From: Pseudevernia furfuracea
Taxonomy: Eukaryota > Ascomycota > Lecanoromycetes > Lecanorales > Parmeliaceae
Length of the DNA stretch: 64,000 bases
NCBI GenBank assembly: GCA_022315425.1
Contig: JAIUPT010000013.1
Span: 744,001 to 808,000, forward strand
Direction: 5' to 3'
In this document: one piece after another, positions 34,020 to 48,200 of the stretch
Layout of the letters: each line of letters starts with the position of its first letter
Position numbering within the stretch: the first letter of the stretch is position 1
Notes under the pieces: generated by a model
Told to the model about the DNA's origin: nothing
Seen by the model: the letters and a program-made list of their open reading frames with translations, nothing else
Databases searched by the model: none
Position numbers and translations under genes: made by a program

Positions 34020-37000
34020 CTATGCCTACCAGAGTCACAGTGACCTCTAAGCATTACGAGTTCATCGCAATGAACATCGCGACAGCTATGAGACTCTGTT
34101 TTTTAATCTTCTTGAGGTGGGTATTGCCCCTCTACAAAATGATCGTCTTTGGAATTCGAAGGGCTGAGAGCCCTATCGCAAATCGACCCGCGACATATCG
34201 AATCTAATCGAACGCCGAACGCCGAACTCGCCATACGACCGTGCGATCGAATTTCACTAAGGTCTCTGAAATATTGTCAGCTTCCCTGCGTGAGACACGT
34301 TAAACACGCTCAACGAGAATATTTCTCTCGCGATATATATCGCTTCAACGTTGATAAAGCGTTTACGTGAATCGAATCAATTATAACGACTCAAGAGGCT
34401 GAACTTTAGTATCAAATCGTCTGATCACACTTCAGAGTTGATTAGTCATCGACAAATCTTCACTCAGAGCGCGTATACGTCTATTGAGAGTCAAAACAAT
34501 AAGAATTTCTTGTTGAGATAGGTCTTTCGACCTCACAAGTCCTCTAAAGAAGAGAGCTGGGGCTCAGTCATCGAATTCTTTTTATCGTTATTCGACTTTA
34601 TTCTATCATCGAATATGACTTCATCTCACGACGACAGTCATCGAAGCGACTATTCTAAATTCGAGTCTCTATCGAAGACTCAGTATAAGAAGAACGTCAT
34701 TTCTCTTCGAAGATTTACACGTCTTTAGTAATTGTCTTCGATACAGTCTCAGCGAAAATTAGATCAATTTAAATCTTTCTTGTTTCTAAGTATCTTTTAT
34801 CTCAATAATATCGCTCGTATCTATCGAAGATTCAAGTATAAGTACTTTTTATTTCTCGTGTAAGAACTCGAAGATTAACAATAAAAGTTGTCAGATATCG
34901 ATAAGACTCTCGAGAACTCTAACGAAGATTAGAGCATCTATTTTACTCTCACTGCTTTCGCGAACGTTAATAGTGTCGACTTTCAATTCGAAGTCAGCGA
35001 AGACATTCTTAGTGTTTTAAGTGACATTAAGTTATTCGATCTTCGTGTCAAAAGTTCTCTGAATCTCACTTCTTCGACTTCGACTTCTTCGACTTCAAGA
35101 TCTTCGTTCTCTATCGTCTCAGTTATCTCTCAAGCTAAGTCTTTCGTTTAAACATTATCGTCGTTACTATTTACATCGTACGTGTCGTTCTTAGAAACCT
35201 TCTTAGTAATTCTTAACATCTATAATCGACGAAGAATCAAGCGCATAAGACGTCGTAAGAAACATATCAGCTCTAATAGTTTCAACGACTAATTCTCTCG
35301 AAGAGAAAAGCGCTTTCTCTCTAAACTTCATTGTTATTTTGAAGTTCAATCTGAGATATCGTCGATGAAAGCAGAATATCAATAATTGATTAATGCTTAA
35401 CAATCTTGTTCTCTTTAATACGATTATTAGTTATAGAGTCTACATCGCTATCTTTTATCGTCTTAAGAATAACGATCGCGAACTCGTCGAAGTCGAATTC
35501 GACGATAAAGACTCTTAGATTATGCTCGATATTCTAATCAAGAATTATTAATCTAAGAGCACGAGTCTCTATAGAAAACTAATGCGTCGAATATTCGATC
35601 TCACCCTTAAAGAAGAGAGAGTTCGTTAATACGAAAAGAACTTTCGTAAGGTTATCTTCGATATTATCAGCCTTCATAAATCTCTCGTCATTTCGAAGTC
35701 TCTACGAATTTTAATTTTTCTTATGAAACTTGACGACTCTTACGACATGTTCGAGTCAAGTTACACTTAAAATCATAATCTCTTTGAGAACAAGTTCGTC
35801 AAGTTTCAAGAGATTGTCGTGATCGTCGTGAATAAAGAAGTTAGAATCTTCTTCAAAGAAGAAGAACTAATTATATATGTCGCTCGCAACGATAAGAGCA
35901 AAGACAAACAAGCTGCTTTTAACAATCTCGACGACTCTAACATTAATCGTGAGATCTGTTCTTCGTGTAAGATAGCTAATCGCAAATTCAGATATTCTTC
36001 TATTAAATGCTAAATCAAGTTTTTTTATCTTAAGTCTAAGAAATTCATAACGAAAGAGAAAAAGAAGAAGAAGATAAAGATCTTCGACTTCGAGAATAAA
36101 TTCTCAAGCAACAAGCGCAAGCGCATCGAAGAGACGTCTTTTAATATCTCTGCTTCAGAAAAGAACGATTATCTCAATATCAATTATATCTTTCTGAAGA
36201 AACTGAACTTCATTATACACTATTCGAATATCAACTCGAACGACTTCAATATTCTCGATGCGACTGATGATCAAGTCATCAATCTAATCGTCACGAAAGC
36301 TCTCGAACATAGTCTCATAACTGCGAATTTCGTGAATCTCCTCACTCGAGTCGTCGTAGATTCAGACTACTCTCGTTATTCTTTCGCGAATCGTTCGATG
36401 TTTATTATCTACGAAAAGATCTATTCTCGATCGATCAAGAACATCGAGAGAAGCGAAGTGCAGTTTTAAGACTATGACATTATTAGTCTCGACTGTGTGA
36501 TTAGGGGAGAGTGTGTAACAGTCACTCTGCGAAATGTCTTATATATGCTCGATATGAACGTCAATCTTCTCTCGATCGATAAACTTCTAAACTTCGACAT
36601 CGCTGTCTTCTTTCATAAGATAGAATACACTCTTATCAAGAACGATCTGAAGCTTATCGATACTCGTAATCGTGATCTCTTCTTTTTGAATCTCTAATAG
36701 AGTCGAAATAGTGCTCTAATCGTCTATAGTGTGCTCTCGAATCTTATTTATTAACTCTGATATGCTCGTATAAGTCATTTGAGTCAAAACAATCTAAATA
36801 AGCTCTCAAATATGATCGTTGAGGTGAACTTCATCAAGAACATTGCGAAGAAGTATATCTGCGAATGTTATATCATGAGACGTTAGAAGACTGTCTCTTA
36901 TGATAGTCTCACAGAGTCAGAAACGCAGTCTGACGAATTTGTTTATAGTGATCTCGTAGAACCTCTGTCCCCTACTAAATTCAATGACTGTAGATACTTT

Positions 37001-39733
37001 GTGACATTTAAGAATAATTTTATCTTCTACTCTGAAGTGTACTGTATTCGTCATAAGAGTGAAACGTTTGTTATGTTCTTACGTTTTAAAGTCTTTCTAA
37101 AGTCACGAGACTATAAGATCTATCGTATTCGCCTCGACAATAAGAGAGAGTATATATTCAAGACCTTCTTGAATTATCTTCTTTAGTGCGAAATCAGGTA
37201 GAAGCTCACTGTATCTGAGAACCTCGAAATAAACGAAGCGATCGATCGTTTTAAGCAGATCTTATTATATAAGATGTATTTTATATTACTAAGTTCTCAG
37301 CTCAACAAGTCTTTCTAACTCGAAATCGTGGTCATCATCAATTATTTGATATTGCGATCTCTCAACGTTCGAATCATTATAACGTCATTTGAGACTTTTT
37401 ATTATCGAAAGCTCATTTTATTTTATCTGCGAACGATTAATTTCATCGTTTATGCGTTGAAGCGTATTTAAAAGAAACTCGTGAATAAAAGCGAAAAGTG
37501 TGTTCTTCTGAGATATAAAGAGGAGTTCATTTTTCGTCTATATAATCTCATCAAGAAGAAGATTATTCGAGTTAATAATGTTTACTTCGTTAAGAAGCGT
37601 TTCTTGATTGTGAATCTCGAAGAAAAGACGAACGCTTATAAGCTCTCGATCAAGCGGTAACGTCTTTATGTATCAGCATTCGTTATAGAGGAGACACTTG
37701 ATGAATAGCGTATTATTGACATTTCGAAAGACATTGTTCTTATTATGAAGCCCTCAACGACTGTATCTGCATCTGTAATAATTGCTCTTATTATGAAGCC
37801 CTCAACGACTGCATCTGTATCTGCAATAAATAGATTAAGATCAAATTTTCTATAATTAGCTAAAAAGCAGACGTCTACATTAAAGCCTTCGTCCTTCGTA
37901 TAAGCCGTATCATCGATCGCGTCTGCGCGGGTCTCTCGATTAATTATTATATTATCAGCTGTCGAAAGAATAACTCGTTCTCTCACTGCCGTCGAAATGA
38001 TTCGCGAAGACCTCGAGTTAAGTGCGATTCAAAGGGTACTTCTTGATCATTTCGATATTACGATTTCGAACCTACGAGATCTATCACCTGACCCTCTCTC
38101 GAGAACATTCGCGACCTTTGCGTTACTAACGAATCATGTTAATAAGTCGAATATTTTCGAGTCGACGATCTATCAATAGATCATTTTCAATCAACTCTCT
38201 CGTATGCACTGAGAGCTCGTCATACAAGACGAATATAAATCTCTCATGAACAACAATACTTGATATCTGATTCAGACGCCTTCAGGTGCTTATATTTTGA
38301 GAGGTCGCTAGATCTATATCGTGAAGCGAGGTCTCGCTGAGAAAGTCACTCGCTATAAGACTCGCTGAGTGATTCGAGAATTCGAATAACAGAAGGGTCG
38401 TGACTATTATAACACGTTCGTCTCAGTGATCAAGTTTATAAGTTATAAGGCGATCTTTGCTCTGACAGCGATTTTAAACTAAAACGTGAAACAAATAAAC
38501 GTCAAAATCGTCTTTCTCTACGATAACGTTCAAGAGACGATTTATGTGCGACAGCTCGATGATTTCAGCAAGAACGATATCAAAGTTTATAAGCTGAATA
38601 AGGCTCTCTATGAATTCAAGTAATCTCTTAGAATTTAATATTAGTACTTCTCGAAGTATATGAAAGAATTCGAACTAATACTTATCGAATCGAACGAAAG
38701 TGTCTTTATGAACGTCAAGGAGGACACTATTGTAGTTCTCTATATAAACGATATATTAATCATCGACCTCAGCAAAATCGACATTCAGCGCATCAAAAAG
38801 GCCCTTAATAACAAGTTTCACATGTTCGACTTGGGATCTTGCGTCTATTATTTAGACATGATCGTCAAAAGAGATCGTGTCGTCGATATTCTTCGTCTGG
38901 GACAAGCAGTCTATGTTACTCGTTTCTTAAAGCATTTTAACTACTGAAGTCTTAATTCAGTCTTTACGTCTCTGAAAATTAGTCGCAAGCTACAATCTGC
39001 GAAAGAGAACTATGTTGTCTCGAGAAAGCTGTGCGAGAATTATTAATTCGTCGTGAAATCTCTCATATATGTCATATTAAAAACTCGTTCTGATATCGTC
39101 TATACTGTCTCTCTTGTCAGTCGCTATTTAATTAATTCGACTCAGACACACTGAAATGCAGTGATTCGAATCTTTCGATATCTTAGAGACACGATACACT
39201 ACGAACTCGTGTACAAAGGATCTCTTTAAGCCCTCATCGAATATATCGATTTCGATTGAACTAACGACTCGACTCGAAGATCTATCTTCGACTATCTATT
39301 TAACGTCGATAGCGACGTTATTAGCTGATCATCAAAGCGTTAAGTTATCGTCGCGTTATTCACTTGCGAAGTCGAGTATATCGATTAAACGTTGATTATC
39401 AAAGAAGTTATTTAATTAAAAACTCTTTTTAATCAACTTCTGCGACCTCGAGACTCTAATTCGAAGATTATTATAATCTTCGACGACAATCAGAGCGCAA
39501 TTGCTCTCGTCAAGAACGCTTAATTTTATACTCGTATTAAACACATTAATATCGCTCATTATTTCGTGCGTGAAAAAGTCAATAACGACATCGTGAACAT
39601 GCAATTCGTATTCACGAATAAATAAATAATCGACGATTTCATCAAAGCTCTCTGCCTCGACAAATTCGTTATCTTTCGCGATATTCTTGAGGTGAAATCA
39701 GTCTCAAAACATTCCCTCAGCGTCAAAGACTAA
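34020..39733 (+). pseudogene. Copia gag-pol pseudogene, copy 3
   Basis: The domain order is as in copy 1. A gag piece with the CX2CX4H motif lies at 35819-36013. The protease motif DSD is at 36359-36367. The open piece 36497-36697 follows the protease (TLRNVLYMLDMNVNLLS). The first integrase Asp is still present (YSDLVE near 36945), and the next integrase block is at 37001-37186. The RT box YIND is at 38741-38752 within the open piece 38660-38947. The pol stop is at 39731-39733. It is inactivated by many nonsense changes. Confidence 0.85.
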
Positions 39734-40415
39734 CTCTTAACGCTCTTACTTTTAATCTGAAGTCGTTAATTTCAAAGGAGTAACGCTATTCATCTTATCT
39801 GTAAACGTCAAATCTTTAGTATTCTTTCGATGTCTCTTGTCTCAAATTCTCAGCATCTTTTCGACGTCTTATTTCAGCGTCTTCTTACTTCAATTCGAAG
39901 TTGTCGACTTCAGGAGAGACATCTATCAAATCTCAGCCTCTTTCGAATCTTATGCACTTATTCTTGATAGTCGCAACTGTCGTCGACGCATCACCGTCAT
40001 TGTCATCATGGTCTCTGAATGAATATCATATCCTCGAGCCTCGTTTAGGTCTCGTTCGACGTCTCAGCGCTGGATTTCGTCGCTGTCACACGCTCGATCG
40101 CTGCTGCAGTTAGTTATGAGATTTTCTTTCACTGCTTTTTGTTTCACCCTCTCATGTATTCACCGACCTCGTTTTGTTAGAAATTTGATATGTATCAGAT
40201 CTATTTCAAAGAAAACTTTCAAAAAATCGTCTTTTTTCGAAAAATAAAAGATTTGTATAAAGAATTAGAACGGATTTTTATGTCTTCGAATTTGATATAG
40301 TCGTTTTCAGAACTTGATTTCTTCACTTTTGTGAACCGAATTTCGCGCTAATCCGATTGAGGTTTTTTGCGTCGCGAAGTGCGAAAATCGTATTTTCGTA
40401 TTTTTGAGTATGCGA

Positions 40416-40426
40416 GCGAAGGGGAG
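40416..40426 (+). other. Polypurine tract of copy 3
   Basis: gcgaaggggag lies immediately before the 3' LTR, in the position expected for the plus-strand primer of LTR retrotransposons. The same tract is seen as ctccccttcgc beside the 3' LTRs of the minus-strand copies. Confidence 0.75.
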
Positions 40427-40548
40427 TGTCAAAATTCGGGTCACGTGACATGGTCACGTGATGCGCTAAGGCGCATCCTCATAGTCGCTCTTTACTCTCG
40501 TAGCATTCTATAGTTAACAACTAAGTGTCCTACCACCTATTCTTGACA
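40427..40548 (+). repeat. 3' LTR of copia family A copy 3
   Basis: A 122-bp LTR with both TCACGTGA boxes intact, bordered by ctcga. Confidence 0.93.
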
Positions 40549-43312
40549 CTCGATAATCAAAAATAATTCGACGAGATCGAACGTCTTTGATATCGTATAG
40601 AAGAATTAAATAGTAGTATTTAAAAATATCTTAAAGCGAGAATAAGCGATGCGTTTATTCTAAAGAAGAATAAAGACGATGTTAAAAGAAGTCATAATAA
40701 TAGTTATTTTGAACTCGTCTCGAATTTTACGTAATACGATATTTTGAAATCTAATCTTATTAGTATTTTTATAGTTATTTGAAAGAAGAGTTAATCATTT
40801 CTATTAAAAACGACGTTTCAAATAATCTTTGTAACAGCGATTTGATCGACATTAAGACTTTTTTATATCTCGTCTTAAGAATCGATTTAATAGTTTAATT
40901 TCTCGCGAAGAAGTCTATTGCGATCTTTATTATAATATTACTCGAAGTCTTTTTAAATTATTAATAAGTCGAAAGCGATTAGACTAATATTCTTTATGAA
41001 GTTAATGTTGTTTTTCTTTAGACGAATTTGAATTAAATAAAGATAAAAGTCGTGAACGACGACTTTCTTGCTCTTCGTATCGTTCGATAAAATAAAATCT
41101 TAATAGTCGCTTTAAAGAATATGAAGATAGTCGTTAAATAGTCTAAAAGAAGAAGAATATATGTTAATTAACTTAAAATATAATAAGATGAAGAGAAGAG
41201 ACATGTATTTGCGAGATAAAAAATAATAAATTTATTTAACGCGAAAGACTTTAAAGAAAAATTACGAAAACATCACTAATAAAAAGTTTATAATATTTTA
41301 ATATAATAAATAACGCGATAAAACTCTTTAATCGATCTTAAAGAACTTCGATGAAAGAAATAAGAATAAAATAAAAAGAGAGAGATATATATTTTACGAA
41401 TCGAAAATCAAAAAAACATCTAGCGTAAAGATTTTTAAGAGAACAATTATCAAAAATACGAAAATATCACACTCAAGAAGTTCGTGATATTTTAATATTT
41501 TAATAGCGCGATTATTTTCTCGCGCTGAGACTTAAAGTGTTTTCGAATAATAAAGAAATTAATCTGCGTATCTCTCTTTATACTTATTTTATAAATTTAG
41601 AAAATCGCTGAGATTACAATTAAGTAAACTCATTATAAAAAGACTTCATAAATATCGTTTATTCTATCAGATATCTGCTTTCTTTAAGATTTAATCTTAT
41701 TCGACGTCGTTATATAATAGATCTCTTATCGTATAAATATTATAAAAGATAAAAATAATATTATTATTTATCGTTCATAGATTCTTAAAAAATATAGGAT
41801 TCGATACGTTTAATAAAAGATAGCGAAGATAGAAGAGTTCGCTCGCGCTTAAATTAATATAATATATATAAATAATAATATTCTTATATCTCTGACGTGG
41901 ATTTTAACAGTTACGATTCTTTTTTTAGACGTATCGAATCGATAGATTCGTATAAAAGAGATCTTTTATATCTCGTCGTTATTAACGCTCTAAATTAAAA
42001 TCAAAGAAGATTAATAATTTGATTTGACGCTCGTTGTCTTTTTTAATTATTATCGCGAGATTCTCGTCGTTGTTAAAGTCAAGATTTTAAGCATTAAAAA
42101 GATAAATATTTATTCGTTTTATCGAAGAATCGTGATCGTATAATTTAAAATTAAATATTCTTTAACAGATCTTCGTAGAATCTATTTGTCGTACGTCTCG
42201 ATACTTTTAAATCTCGTTTATCGAGTCTAACTCTATATCGTTTTAATCTTTATTATCGTCTCGTATTACTCGAAGACTAACTCGATCGCTGTTCTTATAA
42301 ACATACTTAAAGATATATTTACACGTCTTGACGTTAATATAAATCTTAACGTTAATATGAGCGTTATATTTGATCGATAAGTAAAGATTATAAAATATTA
42401 TTTAATAATTCTACTTAAATTTATTCTCGGAAATTATAATAAATCTACGTCGACGATATATAAAATATTCGAAATTTGACTTAAAGACGATTTCGTCGCA
42501 GAAGACCTTCGAAAATCGCTTATCATATTCGTTCTTATTCGAATCTAAATAGAGCGAAATCGTATTTATTTTACTAATAACATAATAACTATAATTGTCG
42601 TAAAGTATATATCTAATTACGATAGTATAGAGATTGAAATATAGACGTATATTCGATATCTTAATATTAATAGTCGCGTCTATCTCTGCTGCGCTAAGTA
42701 TTTAATTCTTAGATCGTAATATAATTAAAATATAAGTATACGAAAGATCTCTTTTTTGAAATTCTATAATATAAACATATATTAAAACTTGATTTAATAA
42801 GACAAAAATTAGTTAGAGTTAGAGTTATACGAAAATTCAATCGATCGTAAATCGAAATCTTAGAATAAAAGAATTTTTTTTAACGATATCGTAGAGTTAA
42901 TCAATAGAGTTTACTGTGTATAAGAGCTCTAAATCGTGTTAGAAAGATTCTTAGAGACGATCTAAAATCTATATTAATCGTCTAATTAATATATCGTTAA
43001 TTATTTATTAAGCTAAGGGAACGAGAAATAAAAGAAGATTTATAATTATTATAAAAGAATAAAGAAACTTATTAAGTATCTTCTTCTTTCGTATATCGTT
43101 GTTAGATTAACTTATATAATATAGATATATATAAGGTAGGCTGGAATTATGTAGCAATGTAAACTTAGTGAAGATATATATATTACGTATAATATATCTA
43201 ATAGTAAGACTAATTCTTAAGAAAGAAAAATAAGAAACTTCGAGACATAAATCTCTTAAGCTTCTCACGTCAAGAATTCGCTTAATATGCGTATATCAAG
43301 CGATTCGATTAC
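40549..43312 (+). pseudogene. Decayed reading frame, part 2, and unassigned AT-rich repeat sequence
   Basis: The first few hundred bases continue the frame interrupted at 33851 (LDNQK, then FDEIERL and YRIEELNSSI, coiled-coil-like). Further right the sequence is very AT-rich with stops in all frames and I recognise no protein domain. It is probably the interior of the Ty3/gypsy copy whose LTR is at 32142, but this is inference from position. Confidence 0.35.
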
Positions 43313-43434
43313 TGTCAAGAATAGGTGGTAGGACACTTAGTTGTTTTCTTTTGAATGCTACGAGAGTAAAGAGCGACTATGAGGATGCGCCTTAGCGCAT
43401 CACGTGACCATGTCACGTGACTCGAATTTTGACA
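43313..43434 (-). repeat. 3' LTR of copia family A copy 4
   Basis: A 122-bp LTR next to purine tract ctccccttcgctcg (43435 onwards). Confidence 0.9.
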
Positions 43435-45033
43435 CTCCCCTTCGCTCGCATACTCAAACATACGAAAACACGATTTTCGCACTTCGCGACGCAAAAAACC
43501 CCAATCGGGTTAGCGCGAAATCCGGTTCACAAAAGTGAAGAAACCAAGTTCTGAAAACGACTATATCAAATTCGAAGACATGTAAAAATCCGTTCTGGTC
43601 CTTCATACAAAACTTCCATTTTTCGGAAAAAGGCGGTTTTTTGAAAGTTTTCTTTGGAATAGACCTGGTGCACATCAAATTTCTATCAAAACGAGGTCGG
43701 TGAATACATGAGGGGGTGGAACAAGAAGCAGTGAAAGAAAACCTCATGACTGGCTGCAGCAGCGGTCGGGCGTGTGATAGCGACGGAATTCAGCGCTGAG
43801 GCGCCGAACGAGACCTGAACGAGGCCCGAGGGTATGGCATCCATTCAGGGACCATGGTGGTAAACCGAATAAGGGCGACACGTCAGCGGCAGTTGCGGCA
43901 GTTCAAGAATGAATATATGAGACTCGAAAGAGGCTGAGGATTTGATAGACGTCTCCTCTGAAGTCGACAACTTCGAATTGAAGTAAGAAGACGCTAAAAT
44001 AAGACGTCGAAAAGATGCTGAGAATTTGAGACAAGAGACATCGAAAGAATACTAAAGATTTGACGTTTACAGACAAGGTGAATAGCGTTACTTCTCTGAA
44101 ACTAACGACTTCAGATTAAAAGCAAGAGCGCTGAGAATTAGTCTTTAACGCTGAGAGAATGTTCTGAGATTGATTTCACCCCAAGAACATCGCGAAAGAC
44201 AACGAATTTGTCGAGGCAGAGAGCTTTAATAAGATCGTCGATTATTTATTTATTCGTGGATACGAATTGCATGTTCACGATATCGTTATTGACTTTTTCA
44301 CGTACGAAATAATAAGCGATATTAATATGCTTAATGCGAGTATAAAACTAAGCGTTCTTGACGAGGGCAATTGCGCTCTGATTGTCGTCGAAGATTATAA
44401 TAATCTTCGAATCAGAGTCTCGGGGCCGCAGAAGTTGATTGAGAAGAGTTTTTAGTCAAATAACTTCTTTAATAATCAACGTTTGACCGATATACTCGGC
44501 TTCGCAAGTGAATAACGCGACGATGACTTGACGCTTTGATGATCAGCTGATGACGTCGCTATCGACGTTGAATAGATAGTCGAAGGTAAATCTCCGAATC
44601 GAGTCGTCAGCCCAATCGAAATCGATATACCCGATGAGGGCTTGAAGGGATCCTTTGTACACTAGTTCGTAGTGCATCGTGCCTCTAAGGTATCGAAAGA
44701 TTCGAACCACTGCATTCCAGTGTGCCTGAGTCGAATTGACTGAATAGCGGCTGACAAGAGAGACAGCATAGACGATATCAGAACGAGTTTTTAACATGAC
44801 ATACATGAGAGATCTCACGACAGATTAATAGTCCTCGCACAGCTTTCTCGAGACAACATAGCTCTCTTTCGCAGATTGTAGCTTGCGACTGATTTTCAGA
44901 GGCGTAGAGACTGGATTGAGACTTCAACAATTGAAATACTTCAAGAAACGAGTGACATAGACTGCTTGTCCCAGGCGAAGGATATCGACGACACGATCCC
45001 TTTTGACGGTCATGTCTAAATAATAGACGCAAG

Positions 45034-45217
45034 TGTTACGAGCGTACCTCGCATCCTTGACACACCTGCCTTGACACCTCCCCTTTAGGCTTAGCGTGTC
45101 TTGGCAGGTTCACTCCGCCATACATATATGGCGTCCCTCCCAGTCCATAGTTGCTCCTCAGCTTGTTACCTTCGTTACATACTACACTACGGTTATCACC
45201 ACAGTACGGTCCTTACA
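45034..45217. mobile_element. Solo LTR of another family, inserted in copy 4 RT
   Basis: The 184-bp sequence starts tgttacgagcgtacctcgca and ends acggtccttaca, and is flanked on both sides by the 5-bp duplication gcaag (45029-45033 and 45218-45222). Removing it restores the family A RT sequence. It is GC-richer than its surroundings and shows no sign of RIP. The start and an internal cttagcgtgtctt resemble the decayed LTR at 28703-29037. A solo LTR normally results from recombination between the two LTRs of a full element. The orientation was not determined. Confidence 0.88.
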
Positions 45218-48200
45218 GCAAGATCCCAAGTCGGACATGTGAAACTTGCCATTAAGGGCCTTTTTGATGCGCTGAATACCGATTTTGCTGAGATCGATGA
45301 TTAATATATCGTTCACATAGAGGACTACAATAATGTCTTCCTTGACGTTTATAAAGACACTCTCGTTCGATTCGATGAATATTAGTTCGAGTTTCTTCAT
45401 ATACTTCGAGAAGTATTGATATCAAATTCTGAGAGATTGCTTGAGTTCATAGAGGGCCTTATTCAGCTTATAAACTTTGATATCGTTCTTGCTGAAATCA
45501 TCGAGCTGTCGCACATAAATCGTCTCTTGAACGTTATCGTAGAGAAAGACGATTTTGACGTTCATTTATTTCACGTCTCAGTTTAGAATCGCTATCAGGG
45601 CAAAGATCGTCTTATAACTTATAAGCTTGATCACTAAGACGAACGTGTTATGATAGTCACGATTCTTCTATTATTCGAATTCTCGAATCACTCAGCGGGT
45701 CTTATAGCGAGTGACTTTCTCAGCGAGATCTCGCTTCACGATATAGACTCAGCGATCTCTCAGAATATAAGCATCTAAAGGCGTCTGAATCAGACATCAA
45801 GTATTGTTGTTCATGAGAGATTTATATTCGTCTTATATGGCGAGCTCTCAGTGCATACGAGAGAGTTGATTGAAAATGATCTGTTGATAGATCGTCGACT
45901 CGAAAATATTCGACTTATTGACATGATTCGTCAGTAACGCAAAGGTCGCGAATGTTCTCGAGAGAGGGTCAGGTGATAGGTCTCGCAGATTCGAAATCGT
46001 AGTGTCGAGATGATCAAGGAGTATCCTTTGAATCGCACTTAGCTCGGGGTCTTCGCGAACCATTTCGACGACAGTGAGGGAACGAGTTATTCTTTCGATA
46101 GCTGATGATGCAGCAATTGATCGAGAGGCCCGCGCGAACGCGATCGATGATACGGCTCGTGCGGGGGACGAGGGCTTTGGTGTAGACGCCTGCTTTTCAG
46201 CTGGCCATGGAAAATTTGATCTTGGTCTGTTTATTGCAGGTGCTGAGGGCTTCATGATGGGGGCAATGTCTTTCGAAATGTTAGTAATACGCTATCCATC
46301 AAGTGCCTTCTCTATAGCGGATGCTGATATATGAAGACGTTGCCGCTTGATCGAGAGCTCATGGGCGTTCGTCTTTTCTTTGAGATTTATAATCAAGGGA
46401 CGCTTCTCAACGAAGTAAACATTATTAACTCGAATAATCTTCTTCTTGATGAGATTATATAGGCGAAAAATGAACTCCTCTTCATAACTCAGAAGAACAC
46501 ACTTTTCGCTTTTATTCACGAGTTTCTTTTGAATACGCTTCAATGCATAGACGATGAAATCAATCGTTCGCAGATGAGATAAAATGAGCTTTCGATGATG
46601 AAAAGTCTCAAATGACGTTGCAATGATTCGAACGTTGAGGGATCGCAACATCAAATAATTAATGATGATCACGATTTCAGATCAAAAAGACTTGTTGAGC
46701 TGAGAACTTAATAGTATAAGATGTATCTTATACAGCAAGGTCTATTCAAAACGTTCGATCGTCTCGTTCATTTCGAGATTCTCAGATACAGTGAGCTTCT
46801 ATCTGATTTCGCACTAAAGAAGATAATTTAAGAAGACCTTAAACATATACTCTCTCTTATTGTCGAGACGAATACGATAGATCTTATAATCTCGTAACTC
46901 TAGAAAGACTTTAAAACGTAAGAATATAATAAACGTTTCACTCTTATAACGAATATAATACACTTTAAAGTAAAAGATGAAATCATTCTTGAATATTATA
47001 AAGTATCTATAGTTATTAAATTCAGTAGGGGACAGAGACTCTACGAGATCACTATAAACAAATTCGTCAGACTGCGTTTCTAACTCTATAAGACTATCAT
47101 AAGAGATAGTCTTCTAACGTCTCATGATATAGTATTCGCAGATGTACTTCTCCGCAATGTTCTTAATGAAGTTTATCTCAACGATCATATTTGAGAGTCT
47201 GTTCAGATTGTTTTAACTTAAATGGCCCATGTGAGCATATCAGAGTTAATGAATAGAATTCGAAAGCACACTGTAAACGGTTAGAGCACTGTTTCGACTC
47301 TATTAAAGATTCAAAAAGAAGAAATCACGATTGCGAATATCGATAAGCTTTAGATCGTTCTTAATGAGAGTGTATTTTATCTTATGAAAGAAGATAGCGA
47401 TGTCGAAGTTTAGAAGTTTATCGACCGAGAGAAGGTTGACGTTTATATCGAATATATATAAGACATTTCGTAGAGTGACTGTCACACACTCTCCCCTAAT
47501 CACATAGTCGAGACTAATAATGTCATAGTCTTGAGACTGCACTTCGCTTTTCTCGATGCCCTTGATCGATCGAGAATAGATCTTTTCGTAGGTGATAAAT
47601 ATCGAACGATTCGCGAAAGAATAACGAGAGCAGTCTGAATCTACGACGACTCGAATAAGAAGATTTACGAAATCCGCAGTTATGAGACTATGTTCGAGAG
47701 CTTTCGTGACGATTAGATTGATGACTTGATCATCAGCCGCATCGAGGATATTGAAGTCGTTCGAGTTGACATTCGAATAGTATATAATAAAGTTTAGTTT
47801 CTTCAGAAAGATATAGTTGATATTGAGATAATCGTTCTCCTCTGAAGCAGAGACATTAAAAGACGTCTCTTCGATGCGCTTGCGCTTGTTGCTTGAGAAT
47901 TTATTCTCGAAGTCGAAGATCTTTATCTTCTTCTTCTTTTCCTCTTTCGTTATGAATTTCTCAGACTTAAGATAAGAGAACTTGATTTAACATTTGATAG
48001 AGAGATATCTAAATTTGTGATTAGCTGTCTTACACGAAGAGCAGGTCTCACGATTGATGTTAGAGTCGTCGAGATTGTTGAAAGTAGCTTGTTTGTCTTT
48101 GCCCTTATCGTTGCGAGCGACATATATAATTAGTTCTTCTTCTTTGAAGAAGATTCTGACTTCTTCGTTCACGACGATCACGACAACCTCTTAAAACTTG

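Larger units (their letters stand above)
33852..40548 (+). mobile_element. Copia family A, copy 3 (complete, with target-site duplication)
   Basis: The element has two 122-bp LTRs differing at one position that I can see, a decayed gag-pol, a 3' region and a purine tract cgaaggggag just before the 3' LTR. The 5-bp sequence ctcga occurs on both outer sides (33847-33851 and 40549-40553), a clean target-site duplication. The LTR similarity suggests a late insertion although the interior is strongly RIP-decayed. Confidence 0.93.

Noticed and set aside
46074..46334. Recurrent open frames beginning MRERVILS or MRKRVILS near each copy
   Set aside because: They are the antisense strand of the integrase-RT linker region of family A; the sense frame is the pol protein.
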